Shown here piece after piece: positions 34,599 through 44,175 of a DNA stretch of 64,000 nucleotides. Below the pieces are notes generated by a model. That model did not search any database. It saw nothing but the letters and a program-made list of their open reading frames with translations, and was not told the origin of the DNA. Numbering within the stretch: the stretch's first letter is position 1; each line of letters opens with the position of its first letter. Location: NCBI RefSeq assembly GCF_020831365.1, contig NZ_JAJHPV010000002.1, positions 186,001-250,000 of the forward strand, in the 5' to 3' direction. Source of the stretch: Massilia agrisoli. GTDB taxonomy: Bacteria > Pseudomonadota > Gammaproteobacteria > Burkholderiales > Burkholderiaceae_D. The translations under genes were made by a program, and so were the position numbers.

Positions 34599-34706
34599 CG
34601 TCGTTCCCGCGCAGGCGGGAACCCATGCTCCGTGTGACTGCCTGAGCAAGGGCGCCGCGGTACTGTCTGGCAAAGTATGGATTCCCGCTTTCGTGGAAAC
34701 GACGTC
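34599..34706. repeat. paired-hairpin interspersed repeat
   Basis: Two inverted hairpins face each other: CGTTCCCGC/GCGGGAACCCAT near 34600-34625, and TATGGATTCCCGC with TGGAAACGACGTC near 34676-34706. They are separated by about 50 bp. The outer ends are reverse complements of each other (CGTCGTT and AACGACG-like). The same arrangement occurs at 52846-52947. It lies just after the S9 peptidase stop. Confidence 0.7.
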
Positions 34707-34734
34707 AAACGTTCCGCTGGCCTGGCCAATAAAC

Positions 34735-34768
34735 AACCCGCCTGATTTTCATCAGGCGGGTTTTTTTT
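34735..34768 (+). terminator. strong intrinsic terminator
   Basis: An 11-bp stem (AACCCGCCTGA and TCAGGCGGGTT) is followed by a run of eight or nine T. It ends the S9 peptidase transcript and lies just beyond the convergent chemotaxis receptor gene end. Confidence 0.92.
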
Positions 34769-34781
34769 GGGAGTCGCGCTT

Positions 34782-36416
34782 TTAGTGGCTGCTGCTGGCC
34801 AGGGCAGGGCGGGGACGCGCCGCCGCCAGCTGGCGTCCGGCTGGCGCGCCCGCCGTCTCGAGGTGGAACACGCGTACCGCCTGCAGCAGGCGGGCAGCCT
34901 GGCCCTGCATGCTTTCGGCGGCCGCCGCGGCCTGCTCGACCAATGCGGCATTCTGCTGGGTTGCCGCATCCATCTGCGCGATCGCCTGGTTCACTTGCGA
35001 AATGCCGGCGCTTTGCTCGCTGCTGGCGGCCGTGATTTCACCCATGATGTCGGTGACCCGGCGCACGCTGGCCACGACTTCATCCATCGTCTGGCCCGCA
35101 TCCGACACCAGCTTGTTGCCGACTTCGACCTTGTCGACCGAGTCGCCGATCAGCGCCTTGATTTCCTTGGCCGCCGACGCGCTGCGCTGCGCCAGGTTGC
35201 GCACTTCCGAGGCCACGACCGCAAAGCCGCGGCCCTGTTCGCCCGCGCGGGCCGCTTCCACCGCGGCGTTCAGCGCCAGGATGTTGGTCTGGAATGCGAT
35301 GCCGTCGATGACGCTGATGATGTCGACAATCTTCTTCGACGAATCGTTAATCGATTGCATCGTATCGACCACCTGCGAGACCACCGCGCCGCCCCGCGTG
35401 GCCACCTCCGACGCCGACGCGGCCAGCTGGTTGGCCTGGCGCGCGTTGTCGGCATTCTGCTTGACGGTGCTGGTCAGCTCTTCCATCGAGGCGGCGGTTT
35501 CCTCCAGCGAGCTGGCCTGTTCTTCGGTGCGTGCCGACAGGTCGATATTGCCCGAGGCGATTTCGCTCGAGGCGGTGGCAATGGTGTCGGTGCCGTCGCG
35601 CACTTCCGTGACGATCTTGGCGAGGTCGTCGCGCATGGCGCGGATCGCGTGCAGCAAGCTGGAGCGGTCGTTCTGCGCGACCTCGATCTGCACGCCCAGG
35701 TCGCCCTCGGCGATGCGGCGCGCGATGCCGGCCGCGTAGGCCGGTTCGCCGCCCAGCTGTTGCAGCAGTGCGCGCCGGATCACGAAGCCGATCCCCATCA
35801 GCACGGCCGCCATCGCCAGCGCCGCCAGCGAGAAGGTGATGATTCGGCCCGTGATGGTTGCCGCGACGGTATCGGTGTACACGCCCGAGCCGATGATCCA
35901 GCCCCATGGCGCAAAGCCTTGCACGTAAGAGACTTTCTGCACCGGCAGGTCGCTGCCCGGTTTTGGCCACTTGTAGTCGACCGCGCCGGCGCCGTTCGCC
36001 TTGACAGTGTTGACGAATTCCACGAACAGGAACTTGCCATCGGGGTCCTTGTTCGTGGAAAGATCCTTGCCTTCCAGTTCGGGCTTGATCGGATGCATGA
36101 CCATCACTGGTTGCATGTCGTTGACCCAGAAATATTCGGTGCCGCCGTAGCGCAGTCCGCGCAAGGCGGCCAGCGCCGCCTTGCGGGCATCGGCATCCGT
36201 CATCGCGCCGCTCACGGAAAGCTTGTGGTAGTGGACCAGCACGCCGTGCGCGGTCTCTACCGCCTGGCGCACATTGCTCTTGCGTTCTTCCAGGATCAGG
36301 TTGCGTTCGGAAACGAGGAAAAATGATGTCAGCAAGACAATGCCGACGAAGGAACTGACGATCAGCACGGCGAGTTTCTTTGCCATGCTCATGGAGTGCA
36401 GAGACAGGAAATTCAT
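34782..36416 (-). CDS. methyl-accepting chemotaxis protein with single Cache domain
   Basis: A 544-residue receptor. Membrane helix 1 lies at about 12-35. A periplasmic single-Cache domain (about 40-180) has [20 protein letters not shown] and [14 protein letters not shown]. Helix 2 lies at about 190-210, then HAMP, and a long signalling coiled coil whose tip is [34 protein letters not shown]. There is no CheR-binding pentapeptide at the C-terminus. MNFLSLH at 36416 has GAAGGA upstream and was preferred to the ATG 15 bases earlier. No FliA-type promoter was seen. The ligand is unknown; small carboxylates are common for this type. Confidence 0.92.
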   Translation of the reverse strand: MNFLSLHSMSMAKKLAVLIVSSFVGIVLLTSFFLVSERNLILEERKSNVRQAVETAHGVLVHYHKLSVSGAMTDADARKAALAALRGLRYGGTEYFWVNDMQPVMVMHPIKPELEGKDLSTNKDPDGKFLFVEFVNTVKANGAGAVDYKWPKPGSDLPVQKVSYVQGFAPWGWIIGSGVYTDTVAATITGRIITFSLAALAMAAVLMGIGFVIRRALLQQLGGEPAYAAGIARRIAEGDLGVQIEVAQNDRSSLLHAIRAMRDDLAKIVTEVRDGTDTIATASSEIASGNIDLSARTEEQASSLEETAASMEELTSTVKQNADNARQANQLAASASEVATRGGAVVSQVVDTMQSINDSSKKIVDIISVIDGIAFQTNILALNAAVEAARAGEQGRGFAVVASEVRNLAQRSASAAKEIKALIGDSVDKVEVGNKLVSDAGQTMDEVVASVRRVTDIMGEITAASSEQSAGISQVNQAIAQMDAATQQNAALVEQAAAAAESMQGQAARLLQAVRVFHLETAGAPAGRQLAAARPRPALASSSH

Positions 36417-36664
36417 GGCGCTATCCTTCAACGATGGCAGCGGGGACCGGCGTCCCCCTGCATGAGATGCGGGCTAACAATGCGGAACCAGGAGGGCGGG
36501 AGCGCGTGCCGTCCCGATGATTCCGTAAGGAAATAGTAGTCCTCGCCAGGAAACAGGTCAACGTATTGATGGGCCTGTGTCGCAAATGGCACGCATCCTT
36601 CGCCCCCTCAAGGACTTCATCACAAGCGCAAGCTTATCGATCGGCAATGCGCGTTGCGCGGCGG

Positions 36665-37606
36665 CTAGAAGGCTTCGGCTTCTGCTTCCTTGCGCAGCGC
36701 CTGGGTGACCCTGGCTTCGCTCAGTTCGGCGGCGCACAGCTCGATGAAGCGGTAGGCATAACGGCGCAGGTAATGGCCGCGCCGCACGGCGATGCGCGCA
36801 ACGTTTTCCGGGAACAGGTGGGCGCTGTCGAGCTGGCGCAGTTCGCTGTCGCGCGTCGGGTCGACCGCCATCGACGCCACGATCCCCACGCCAAGCCCCA
36901 GCCCGACATAGGTTTTGATCACATCCGCGTCCAGCGCCGACATCACGATGTCCGGTACCGCCCCGGCCGCCGCAAACGCCTTGTCCAGGTGGGTGCGGCC
37001 GGTGAAACCCTCGTGGTAGGTAATGACGGGATGCTCGGTGATCGCTTCCAGCGTGAGCGGGCGCACGTCTTCCAGCGGGTGGCCGGCGGGCACGATCACC
37101 GAGTGATGCCAGCGATAAAAAGGAAACGAGGCGAACGCCGGAACATCGGCCAGCGCCTCGGTCGCCACGCCGATGTCGGCCTCGCCGTCGAGCAGCAGCT
37201 TGACGATTTCGCCCGGGCTGGCCTGGTGCAGCTTCAGGTGGACTTTCGGGTAGGCCCGCTTGAACCCGGTAATCACGGCCGGCAGCGCGTAGCGCGCCTG
37301 CGTGTGGGTAGTGGCGACGGTCAGCTGGCCGACGTCGCGCTGGCTGTACTGGTCGCCAAGGCGCTTGATGTTGGCCGCCTCCAGCAGCATGCGCTCGACC
37401 ATGGCCAGCAATTCCTGCCCCGGCTCGGTCAGGCCCAGCAAACGCTTGCCCTTGCGCGCGAACAGCTCGATGCCCAGCTCGTCTTCGAGGTCCTTGATGT
37501 GCTTGGACACCCCCGATTGCGAGGTGAACAGCGCACCGGCCACGTCGGTCAGGTTGAAGCCGCGGCGCACTGTTTCGCGGATGATGCGCAATTGCTGGAA
37601 GTTCAT
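36665..37606 (-). CDS. cysB: LysR-family transcriptional regulator CysB
   Basis: A 313-residue regulator whose N-terminus MNFQQLRIIRETVRRGFNLT and helix-turn-helix FTSQSGVSKHIKDLEDELG are typical of the CysB/Cbl branch of LysR proteins. The effector domain (about 90-300) includes TTHTQARYALP and GLGLGVGIVASMAV. CysB turns on sulfate uptake and cysteine synthesis genes when N-acetylserine or O-acetylserine is present. It lies 113 bp downstream of the sulfate-binding protein gene on the same strand. The cysTWA transporter genes that commonly sit between them are absent. Confidence 0.82.
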   Translation of the reverse strand: MNFQQLRIIRETVRRGFNLTDVAGALFTSQSGVSKHIKDLEDELGIELFARKGKRLLGLTEPGQELLAMVERMLLEAANIKRLGDQYSQRDVGQLTVATTHTQARYALPAVITGFKRAYPKVHLKLHQASPGEIVKLLLDGEADIGVATEALADVPAFASFPFYRWHHSVIVPAGHPLEDVRPLTLEAITEHPVITYHEGFTGRTHLDKAFAAAGAVPDIVMSALDADVIKTYVGLGLGVGIVASMAVDPTRDSELRQLDSAHLFPENVARIAVRRGHYLRRYAYRFIELCAAELSEARVTQALRKEAEAEAF

Positions 37607-37692
37607 GATGGGTCCGGATACCTGGTGTGGCAGCCAGTCTATGCCGGGTGGCGCTGTATCCGGAAATACAAAAAACTCAACAATTTATTACG

Positions 37693-37719
37693 AAAAGAGC
37701 TAAGCGCCGCAGCGCCAGC
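37693..37719 (-). terminator. weak terminator-like hairpin after sbp
   Basis: The arms GCTGGCGC and GCGCTTAGC around TGCG directly follow the sbp stop on the minus strand, then TCTTTTC. The stem is imperfect and the T-run short. It may reduce read-through into cysB. Confidence 0.4.
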
Positions 37720-38730
37720 TTACTTCGACGCGTAGATCTGGTCGAAGGTGCCGCCGTCGGCGAAGTGCGTCTTCTGTGCCTTCTGCCAGCCGCCGAAGGT
37801 GTCGTCGACCGTGAACGTCTTCAGCTTCGGGAAGCGCGCCACGTCCTTTGGGTCGGCCAGTTCCGGCTTGACCGGGCGGTAGTAGTGCTTCGCCACCAGC
37901 TTCTGGCCCGCAGGCGAATACAGGTAGTCCAGATAGGCGGACGCTACCTTTGTGGTGCCGCGGCGCTCGGTCACGCCGGGTACGACCGCCACCGGCGGCT
38001 CGGCCAGCACGGACACCGACGGCACCACGATTTCGAATTTGTCCGGGCCCAGCTCATTTACCGAAAGGAAGGCTTCGTTTTCCCATGCCAGCAGGACATC
38101 GCCGAGGCCACGGTGGACAAAGGTATTGGTCGAGGCGCGGGCGCCGGAATCGAAGACCGGGACATGCTTGAACAGCTCGGCCACGAAGGCCTTGGCCCTG
38201 GCTTCGTTGCCGCCCGGGCGCTTCAGGGCGTAGCCCCAGGCGGCCAGGTAGTTCCAGCGCGCGCCGCCGGAAGTTTTTGGGTTCGGCGTGATGACCTGCA
38301 CCCCCGGCTTGACCAGGTCGCCCCAGTCCTTGATGCCTTTCGGATTGCCCTTGCGGACGAGGAACACGATGGTCGATACGTAAGGCGAGCTGTTGTTGGG
38401 ACGGGCTTTTTGCCAGTCGGCGGGAAGGCGCTTGGTTTTCTCGGCGATGGCGTCAATGTCGTAGGCCAGCGCGAGCGTGACGACGTCGGCCTCGAGCCCG
38501 TCGATCACGGCGCGCGCCTGCTTGCCGGAGCCGCCGTGCGACTGGCGCACCGTGACGGTGTCGCCGGTCTTGCCCTTCCAGTACCTGGCAAATTCCTGGT
38601 CGTATTCCGCGTACAGTTCGCGGGTCGGATCGTAGGACACGTTCAGCAAGGTGGTTTGCGCCAGTACTGCGCCGGAAAAGCCGGCAAGCAGGGTGGCAAG
38701 GATGAGCGAACGGCGGGCAGGGCGGAGCAT
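37720..38730 (-). CDS. sbp: periplasmic sulfate-binding protein
   Basis: A 336-residue solute-binding protein with a signal peptide ([17 protein letters not shown]). Typical Sbp blocks are [64 protein letters not shown] and [13 protein letters not shown]. It captures sulfate or thiosulfate and hands it to the CysTWA ABC transporter. That transporter is not encoded beside it here, so it must be supplied from elsewhere in the genome. It is probably controlled by the neighbouring CysB. Confidence 0.92.
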   Translation of the reverse strand: MLRPARRSLILATLLAGFSGAVLAQTTLLNVSYDPTRELYAEYDQEFARYWKGKTGDTVTVRQSHGGSGKQARAVIDGLEADVVTLALAYDIDAIAEKTKRLPADWQKARPNNSSPYVSTIVFLVRKGNPKGIKDWGDLVKPGVQVITPNPKTSGGARWNYLAAWGYALKRPGGNEARAKAFVAELFKHVPVFDSGARASTNTFVHRGLGDVLLAWENEAFLSVNELGPDKFEIVVPSVSVLAEPPVAVVPGVTERRGTTKVASAYLDYLYSPAGQKLVAKHYYRPVKPELADPKDVARFPKLKTFTVDDTFGGWQKAQKTHFADGGTFDQIYASK

Positions 38731-38830
38731 GGTTTCCTCGATCTTTGGTGGAATGGACAGGGATCGAGTCTAACGGCCGGGTTCGCGAAACCGAACCAAG
38801 AAATTCTGCAATGCTTATCAGCGCAGGCGT

Positions 38831-38852
38831 AAAAAAGCCCCCTTCCGGGGGC
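38831..38852 (-). terminator. intrinsic terminator of the second chemotaxis receptor
   Basis: Six-base arms (GCCCCC and GGGGGC, four-base loop) with six T on the minus strand, about 16 bp past the receptor stop. The shape is convincing. Confidence 0.85.
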
Positions 38853-38867
38853 CGTGCGCCGGGCCGG

Positions 38868-40685
38868 TCAGGCGTCCAGCGATTCGAACTGGTCTGCCGG
38901 TTGCGGGCGCGCAATGCGGCGGTGCGCGGCGACCGGTTTGTGCCGGGATGGGGCCACGGCACGGGCGCGCGCTGGTGAGGCGTTGCCGCCAGCCAGCTTG
39001 AAGACGCCGACTGCGTCGGACAGGCGCTGCGCCTCGTCCTGCATCGACGCCGATGCGGCCGCCGCTTCTTCGACCAGCGCCGCGTTTTGCTGGGTCACTT
39101 CATCCATCTGGCTGATGGCCTGGTTAACCTGTTCGATGCCCGCGCTCTGCTCCTGGCTGGCGGCCATGATCTCGCTCATGATGTCGGTGACCCGGCGTAC
39201 GCTGTCGACCACTTCATTCATCGTCGAGCCGGCCTGGTTGACGAGGCTGCTGCCCACCTCGACTTTTTCGACCGAGTCGTCGATCAGGTCCTTGATTTCC
39301 TTGGCTGCCGCCGCCGAACGCTGCGCGAGGCTGCGCACTTCCGCGGCAACCACCGCGAACCCGCGGCCCTGCTCGCCGGCGCGGGCGGCTTCGACCGCCG
39401 CGTTCAGCGCCAGGATGTTGGTCTGGAACGCGATGCCGTCGATGACGCTGATGATGTCGACGATCTTCTTGGACGACGCATCGATCGATCCCATCGTGTC
39501 GACCACCTGCGCGACCACCGCGCCACCCTTGACCGCCACCTCCGACGCCGATACCGCCAGCTGGTTGGCCTGGCGGGCGTTGTCGGCATTTTGCCTGACG
39601 GTGGAGGTCAGCTCCTCCATCGACGACGCGGTTTCTTCCAGCGCCGAGGCCTGCTGTTCCGTGCGCTCGGACAGGTCCTGGTTACCCGATGCGATTTCAC
39701 CCGAAGCGGTGGCGATCGTTTCCGTTCCCTGGCGCACGTTGCCGATGATGCCGGCCAGGTTGTCGCGCATGGTCTTCATCGCGTGCAGCAAGCTGGTCTG
39801 GTCGCCGGGCGCGACCGGAATGGCCACGGCCAGGTTGCCCGCGGCGATTTCGTTTGCCAGTTGCTGGGCGGTAGCCGGTTCCGCGCCAAGCTGGCGGCTG
39901 ATGCGCAGATATAACACGGTGAACGCGCCGGCGATGCCGACCACCGACATCAGCATCAGTGCGGCGGCGGCCATGAACGCCCGCTCGCTCGCCTCGGTTG
40001 CAGCGCGTACGGCCAGCCCGGTGCGCTCGTCGAGCAGGACGAAGAACTCGTCAACCGGCTTCATGATCTGCGCCTTGTACTTGTGATAGTCAGGGCTGTG
40101 CACCAGCTGGCGCGCCATCTCCATGTCTGGTCCGGCGCCCGGGACAAACTTGCCGCTGCCGTCATCAAACAAGCCTTTCACGGCATTCATGGCGATGACT
40201 TCTGTTTTCACCAGCGCGTTGGAATTGTCCTGCGCCTCCTTCAGCTTGGCGAATTCCGCGTCCGAGTAGCCGGCGCGCTTCATCAGCTCGGTCAGGGCGA
40301 CGGTCTCGCCTTCGCCGCGCGGGCTGGCTTGTCCGGCCGCCACGAAATCCCAGTAGATGCGTTCGTAGTTCAGCGGGCGCGGCTTTTTGCCGCCGCGGAT
40401 GTCGAGGATATCCATGTACTGGCGCTCGTAGCTCGCGTCGCCGGTCACCACGTAAGTGCGGGCGAGGCGGGTCAGGTCGTCCGAGCTCTGCCGCAGTTCA
40501 TCGGCCAGGATATAGGACTGGTACCGCATCTCGTTGGTGGCGGCAACTTCGGCCCCGGTACGCCACACCTGGAATAGTGCGCCGATGAACACCAGCGCGA
40601 AGGCCAGCCAGCCGAACAAGGCAAGCGTAAAAAGTTTCTTAATCGTTATTGGTTGCTTCACAATTTTTCCACGGGAAGAAGTCAT
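38868..40685 (-). CDS. methyl-accepting chemotaxis protein with helical periplasmic sensor
   Basis: A 605-residue receptor. Helix 1 lies at about 17-40 and a helical periplasmic region at about 45-240 ([37 protein letters not shown]). Helix 2 lies at about 245-265, then a HAMP-like region, and a signalling domain almost identical to that of the receptor at 34782 over the tip. There is no CheR pentapeptide; the tail is basic ([18 protein letters not shown]). The sensor half is unlike the Cache domain of its neighbour, so the two receptors probably sense different ligands through the same signalling output. Confidence 0.92.
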   Translation of the reverse strand: MTSSRGKIVKQPITIKKLFTLALFGWLAFALVFIGALFQVWRTGAEVAATNEMRYQSYILADELRQSSDDLTRLARTYVVTGDASYERQYMDILDIRGGKKPRPLNYERIYWDFVAAGQASPRGEGETVALTELMKRAGYSDAEFAKLKEAQDNSNALVKTEVIAMNAVKGLFDDGSGKFVPGAGPDMEMARQLVHSPDYHKYKAQIMKPVDEFFVLLDERTGLAVRAATEASERAFMAAAALMLMSVVGIAGAFTVLYLRISRQLGAEPATAQQLANEIAAGNLAVAIPVAPGDQTSLLHAMKTMRDNLAGIIGNVRQGTETIATASGEIASGNQDLSERTEQQASALEETASSMEELTSTVRQNADNARQANQLAVSASEVAVKGGAVVAQVVDTMGSIDASSKKIVDIISVIDGIAFQTNILALNAAVEAARAGEQGRGFAVVAAEVRSLAQRSAAAAKEIKDLIDDSVEKVEVGSSLVNQAGSTMNEVVDSVRRVTDIMSEIMAASQEQSAGIEQVNQAISQMDEVTQQNAALVEEAAAASASMQDEAQRLSDAVGVFKLAGGNASPARARAVAPSRHKPVAAHRRIARPQPADQFESLDA

Positions 40686-40917
40686 ATCAATACGGCACGC
40701 GCCGTCGCGCCATGCACAATACGCTATTTCTTCAGGGAAATAAACATATGGAAAACCAATGTTTTAAAATTAAACACAGGCGCGCAACACCGGTCATCCC
40801 GGACGCCTATTCCCCGCGCTTCGATCTATGCAATTTGCATGTATTGGAAGAACGGAGCGAATTGCTGCGGCGTGTAGAATTGGCTCCTTTATCGCCGCCA
40901 TCGATTGCAGATCGCAT

Positions 40918-43590
40918 ATGACCTTGTCCCCCGATCCGACAGCACCAGCTGGCAAGACCAGGCCATATTCCCTCAGGCGCCTGGCCGCCGCGACGGCGTT
41001 GTTGATCACGGTGCTGGGCGCCGCCACGTCGGTGATGCTGTACGCCAGCTACCATGACGCATTGCGGGCGCAGCAGGCCAGCCTGCGCAACCTGTCAATT
41101 GCCTTTGCAGCCCAGACGCTGACCGTCGCGCAAGCCGTCGACCAGCTGATGCGGCAGGTTGGACGGGCCTACCGGACCGGTGCGGTGTCCCTGGCGCCGT
41201 TGTTTACGGAGAATGGACCGGCCCAGGAATACCTGCTCGCGGTACACTTGTACGACGCGGCCGGCCAGCCAATCGCCAGCGGCACCCCGGCCAGCGTGGC
41301 AATTGCGTCCGAGGCTGCGCGTGCGCCGGACCGGGCGCCTGCTGTTGAAAGCCGCGACGGGGTCGGCATCACGATCAGCGGCATCGACCGGCAAACCGGG
41401 CGCGGCGTGATTAATTTTTCGCGCGCCATCAGCAACGCGCGGGGAGAGCGTATCGGCACCGTGTTGGCCCAGGTCGATTCAAGGCGATTCGAACAAATTT
41501 ATGGCCTGGTGGAATTGGGCAAGGGCGGTTCTGTCACACTGTTCCAGCGCGACGGCACCATGCTGGTGCGCGGTCCCAGCCTTCCTGCGCGCATCGGCCG
41601 CAATCTCCGCGATACGCCGCTGTTCACGCGCTACCTGCCTGCCGCCGAGCGCGGCGGCATGCGAGAGGTCAGCCCGATCGATGCTGTGGTACGGTTGTAC
41701 GGTTACGATACCGTGCCCGGTTTTCCGTTGGTAATTGTCACCGGCATGAACATGGGCGATGCGCTGGCGACCTGGTATGGCAGGCTGTGGACCGCGCTCG
41801 GGTTCTTCTCGCTGGTCGCGCTGGCCCTGGTCTTCCTGGCATGGCGGGTCGCGCGCGACGCCTCGCGCCAGGCCCGCCTGATCGAACGGCTGGCAGCCAG
41901 CGAAGCGCGGGCTGAAGCGAGCGCCGGTTATCTTGCAAACATCCTCAACGCGGTCGGCACGCCGATCTGGGTGCTCGACAGTGCGCGCAAGTTTGTCATG
42001 ATGAATGAAGCCTTCGCCCGCTTTGTCGGCCGTCGCGCACAGGAGCTGGGCGGTCGGGCCGAGCACGAGGTGCTCGACCCGGGCAACCTGGACGAGCGCG
42101 AGCGCCGCTATCGGGAAGTGCTCGACGACGCGCGGACGCGCGAAGCCTTGGGCGAACTGCGCGATGGGGCGGGGCAAACGCGCACCGTGATCCAGCTCAC
42201 CTCGAAACTGGTCGACCAGGACGGCCAGGCCCAGCTGGTAAGCGTGCTGACCGACATTACCGAGCGCCAGCGAGCCGAGCAGCGCCTGGCTTACCTGGCC
42301 GACTTTGACGTGCTGACCGGCTTGCCGAACCAGAACCAGTTCCGGCGCGTGCTCGCTGCGGTGGCGGCCGATGCCGCGCAACATAACGGCAGTGTTGGCA
42401 CCGTGGTGGTATCGCTGACCCGGCTGCATGAAATCAGCGACCTGCTGGGACAGGAGGCCGGGGAGCGCGCCCTGCGGCAAGTCGGCGAGACTTTCCGCGC
42501 CTTGCAACCGCGCGCGGTGATTGTCGCGCGTATCAAGAGTACGGAATTTGCCGTCATCGTCGCGGCGGACCGTGGCCGCCTGGCGATCGAAGACTTCGTG
42601 GGCGACCTGCAGCACCGGCTGTCCGGGCCGATGACCATCGGCGGGCGCGATTTTTACCTGGGACCGGTGATGGGCGTGTCGGTGTTTCCTGAAGACGGAA
42701 CGACGGCGGACGAACTCTACCGGTGCGCGGAAAGCGCCCGCAACCGCGAAACAGGCAATGATGATGAGGCCATCCACTTCTTCTCCGCCAGCACCCATCA
42801 CGACCTCGACGAGCGGCTGGCGATCGAGGCCCAGTTGCGCCGCGCGCTGGAGCGGCAGGAGTTTCGCCTTGAATACCAGCCCAAGGTCAACATCGCAGAC
42901 GGGCGCATCGTCGGTTTCGAGGCACTGCTGCGCTGGGCCAACCCGATGCTGGGGGAAGTGTCGCCGGTCCGGTTTATCCCCATTGCCGAGCGGACCGGAC
43001 TGATTATTGCAATCGGCGCCTGGGTCCTGGAGGAGACCTGCCGCCAGATGCGCAGCTGGACGGCGCGAACCGGTGTGCCGGTCAAGGTGGCGGTCAACCT
43101 GTCGCCGCGCCAGTTCCACCAGAAAGACCTGCTGCCGAGCATCCGCGACTGCGTCGGCCGTTGGGGCGTGCCACCGGGCTCGCTCGAGCTTGAAATCACC
43201 GAGACCGCGCTGGTCAGCCGCGAGCAGGAAGTCGACGTGCTGATGCGCGGCATTCGCGCACTGGGAGTCGAGTTGTCCATCGACGACTTCGGCACCGGTT
43301 ACTCCAGCCTTGCTTACTTGAAGCGCTTCCCGGTACAGCGGCTGAAGATCGACCGCACCTTCATCCGCGACCTTGGCCAGGACGATGACAGCGCCGCCAT
43401 TGTCCATTCCGTCATCAGCCTGGCGCGCAACCTGAAGCTTGCGGTGGTGGCGGAAGGCGTCGAAACCGAAGAGCAGCTGGCGATGCTGCGCGAAATGCAG
43501 TGTGACGAATTCCAGGGCTTCCTGTTCAGCCGCGCCGTCAGCGCCGACCAGGTGATGGCGCTGCTCGAGGCAAACAAGTCACTGGCCTGA
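40918..43590 (+). CDS. Cache-PAS-GGDEF(degenerate)-EAL membrane protein
   Basis: An 890-residue inner-membrane protein. Helix 1 lies at about 22-40, a periplasmic double-Cache-type domain at about 45-285, helix 2 at about 290-312 (LGFFSLVALALVFLAW), and PAS at about 340-450. The GGDEF domain follows with its active site changed to KSTEF near 539, so cyclase activity is unlikely. EAL has GFEALLRW near 665, EITETAL and DDFGTGYSSLAYLKRFP. It is most likely a c-di-GMP phosphodiesterase tuned by an external ligand. The ATG at 40918 was chosen; the frame upstream to 40828 is unlike protein. Confidence 0.9.
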   Translation: MTLSPDPTAPAGKTRPYSLRRLAAATALLITVLGAATSVMLYASYHDALRAQQASLRNLSIAFAAQTLTVAQAVDQLMRQVGRAYRTGAVSLAPLFTENGPAQEYLLAVHLYDAAGQPIASGTPASVAIASEAARAPDRAPAVESRDGVGITISGIDRQTGRGVINFSRAISNARGERIGTVLAQVDSRRFEQIYGLVELGKGGSVTLFQRDGTMLVRGPSLPARIGRNLRDTPLFTRYLPAAERGGMREVSPIDAVVRLYGYDTVPGFPLVIVTGMNMGDALATWYGRLWTALGFFSLVALALVFLAWRVARDASRQARLIERLAASEARAEASAGYLANILNAVGTPIWVLDSARKFVMMNEAFARFVGRRAQELGGRAEHEVLDPGNLDERERRYREVLDDARTREALGELRDGAGQTRTVIQLTSKLVDQDGQAQLVSVLTDITERQRAEQRLAYLADFDVLTGLPNQNQFRRVLAAVAADAAQHNGSVGTVVVSLTRLHEISDLLGQEAGERALRQVGETFRALQPRAVIVARIKSTEFAVIVAADRGRLAIEDFVGDLQHRLSGPMTIGGRDFYLGPVMGVSVFPEDGTTADELYRCAESARNRETGNDDEAIHFFSASTHHDLDERLAIEAQLRRALERQEFRLEYQPKVNIADGRIVGFEALLRWANPMLGEVSPVRFIPIAERTGLIIAIGAWVLEETCRQMRSWTARTGVPVKVAVNLSPRQFHQKDLLPSIRDCVGRWGVPPGSLELEITETALVSREQEVDVLMRGIRALGVELSIDDFGTGYSSLAYLKRFPVQRLKIDRTFIRDLGQDDDSAAIVHSVISLARNLKLAVVAEGVETEEQLAMLREMQCDEFQGFLFSRAVSADQVMALLEANKSLA

Positions 43591-43685
43591 ACCGCCGGCC
43601 GATCCTGCCAGAGAAAGATGTCAACGAGACAGGGTTACGGCGCGTTTTCTTTCTTAGCATTTCGCCATTTACTGAGGAAAACGCA

Positions 43686-43991
43686 ATGAACAAGTTCATC
43701 TTTGCTGTAGCCGGCCTGTTTTTGTCCAGCCTCGCTGTCGCCCAAGCCCCTGTTTCCTCAGTGGCAACCGCGCCCGGCGCGCAGGGCTGCGAGTCGCGCG
43801 CCATCGACAAGAACGGCAAGATGCTCGCGGGAGCGGCGAAAAAGTCGTTTATGAAGAAATGCGAAGCCGACAGCATGGACCCGGTGGCGCGCAACTGCGA
43901 GGCCAAGGCGATGGGCAAGAATGGCAAGGCCCTGGCGGGCGCTGCAAAAAGCTCGTTCATGAAGAAGTGCGTGGCGGACGCACCGAAATAA
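43686..43991 (+). CDS. PsiF-repeat family small exported protein
   Basis: A 101-residue protein with a signal peptide (MNKFIFAVAGLFLSSLAVAQA). It has two copies of a motif reading C-x(3)-A-x(2)-K-x(2)-K-x-LAGAAK-SFMKKC (about 35-60 and 70-96), which is the PsiF repeat. PsiF in E. coli is phosphate-starvation induced and of unknown function. A TGAGGAAA site precedes the ATG. Nothing nearby points to phosphate control, so the link is by family only. Confidence 0.82.
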   Translation: MNKFIFAVAGLFLSSLAVAQAPVSSVATAPGAQGCESRAIDKNGKMLAGAAKKSFMKKCEADSMDPVARNCEAKAMGKNGKALAGAAKSSFMKKCVADAPK

Positions 43992-44012
43992 AGGCCAGGG
44001 CACTGCGAGGCT

Positions 44013-44156
44013 GTGCAGTTTGGCGGATGCGTGCTGCGCACTGATCTGCCCTACGGTGCTGCGGGCCGTGCAATTCGGCGGATGCGTGCTGCGCACTTAT
44101 CCGCCCTACGGGGCGCGGGGTCGTGCAATTCGGCGGATGCGTGCTGCGCATCCGCC
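44013..44156 (+). repeat. tandem array, 55-bp period, about 2.6 copies
   Basis: A near-identical unit starting GTGCAATTCGGCGGATGCGT occurs at 44013, 44068 and 44123, exactly 55 bp apart. Each unit contains GGCGGATGCG and, further on, ATCCGCCCTACGG (or a variant), which can fold as a hairpin. The array fills the gap between the psiF-like gene and the convergent TPR gene. It belongs to the GGCGGAT/ATCCGCC type of intergenic palindromic repeat. Confidence 0.85.
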
Positions 44157-44175
44157 GTTTTCGCGTGAACCACCT

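Noticed and set aside
41479-43407. Long frame antisense to the Cache-GGDEF-EAL gene
   Set aside because: Shadow of a well-supported gene; no motif.
44013-44156. Possible CRISPR array
   Set aside because: Units are contiguous and near-identical over the whole 55 bp, with no variable spacers and no cas genes.
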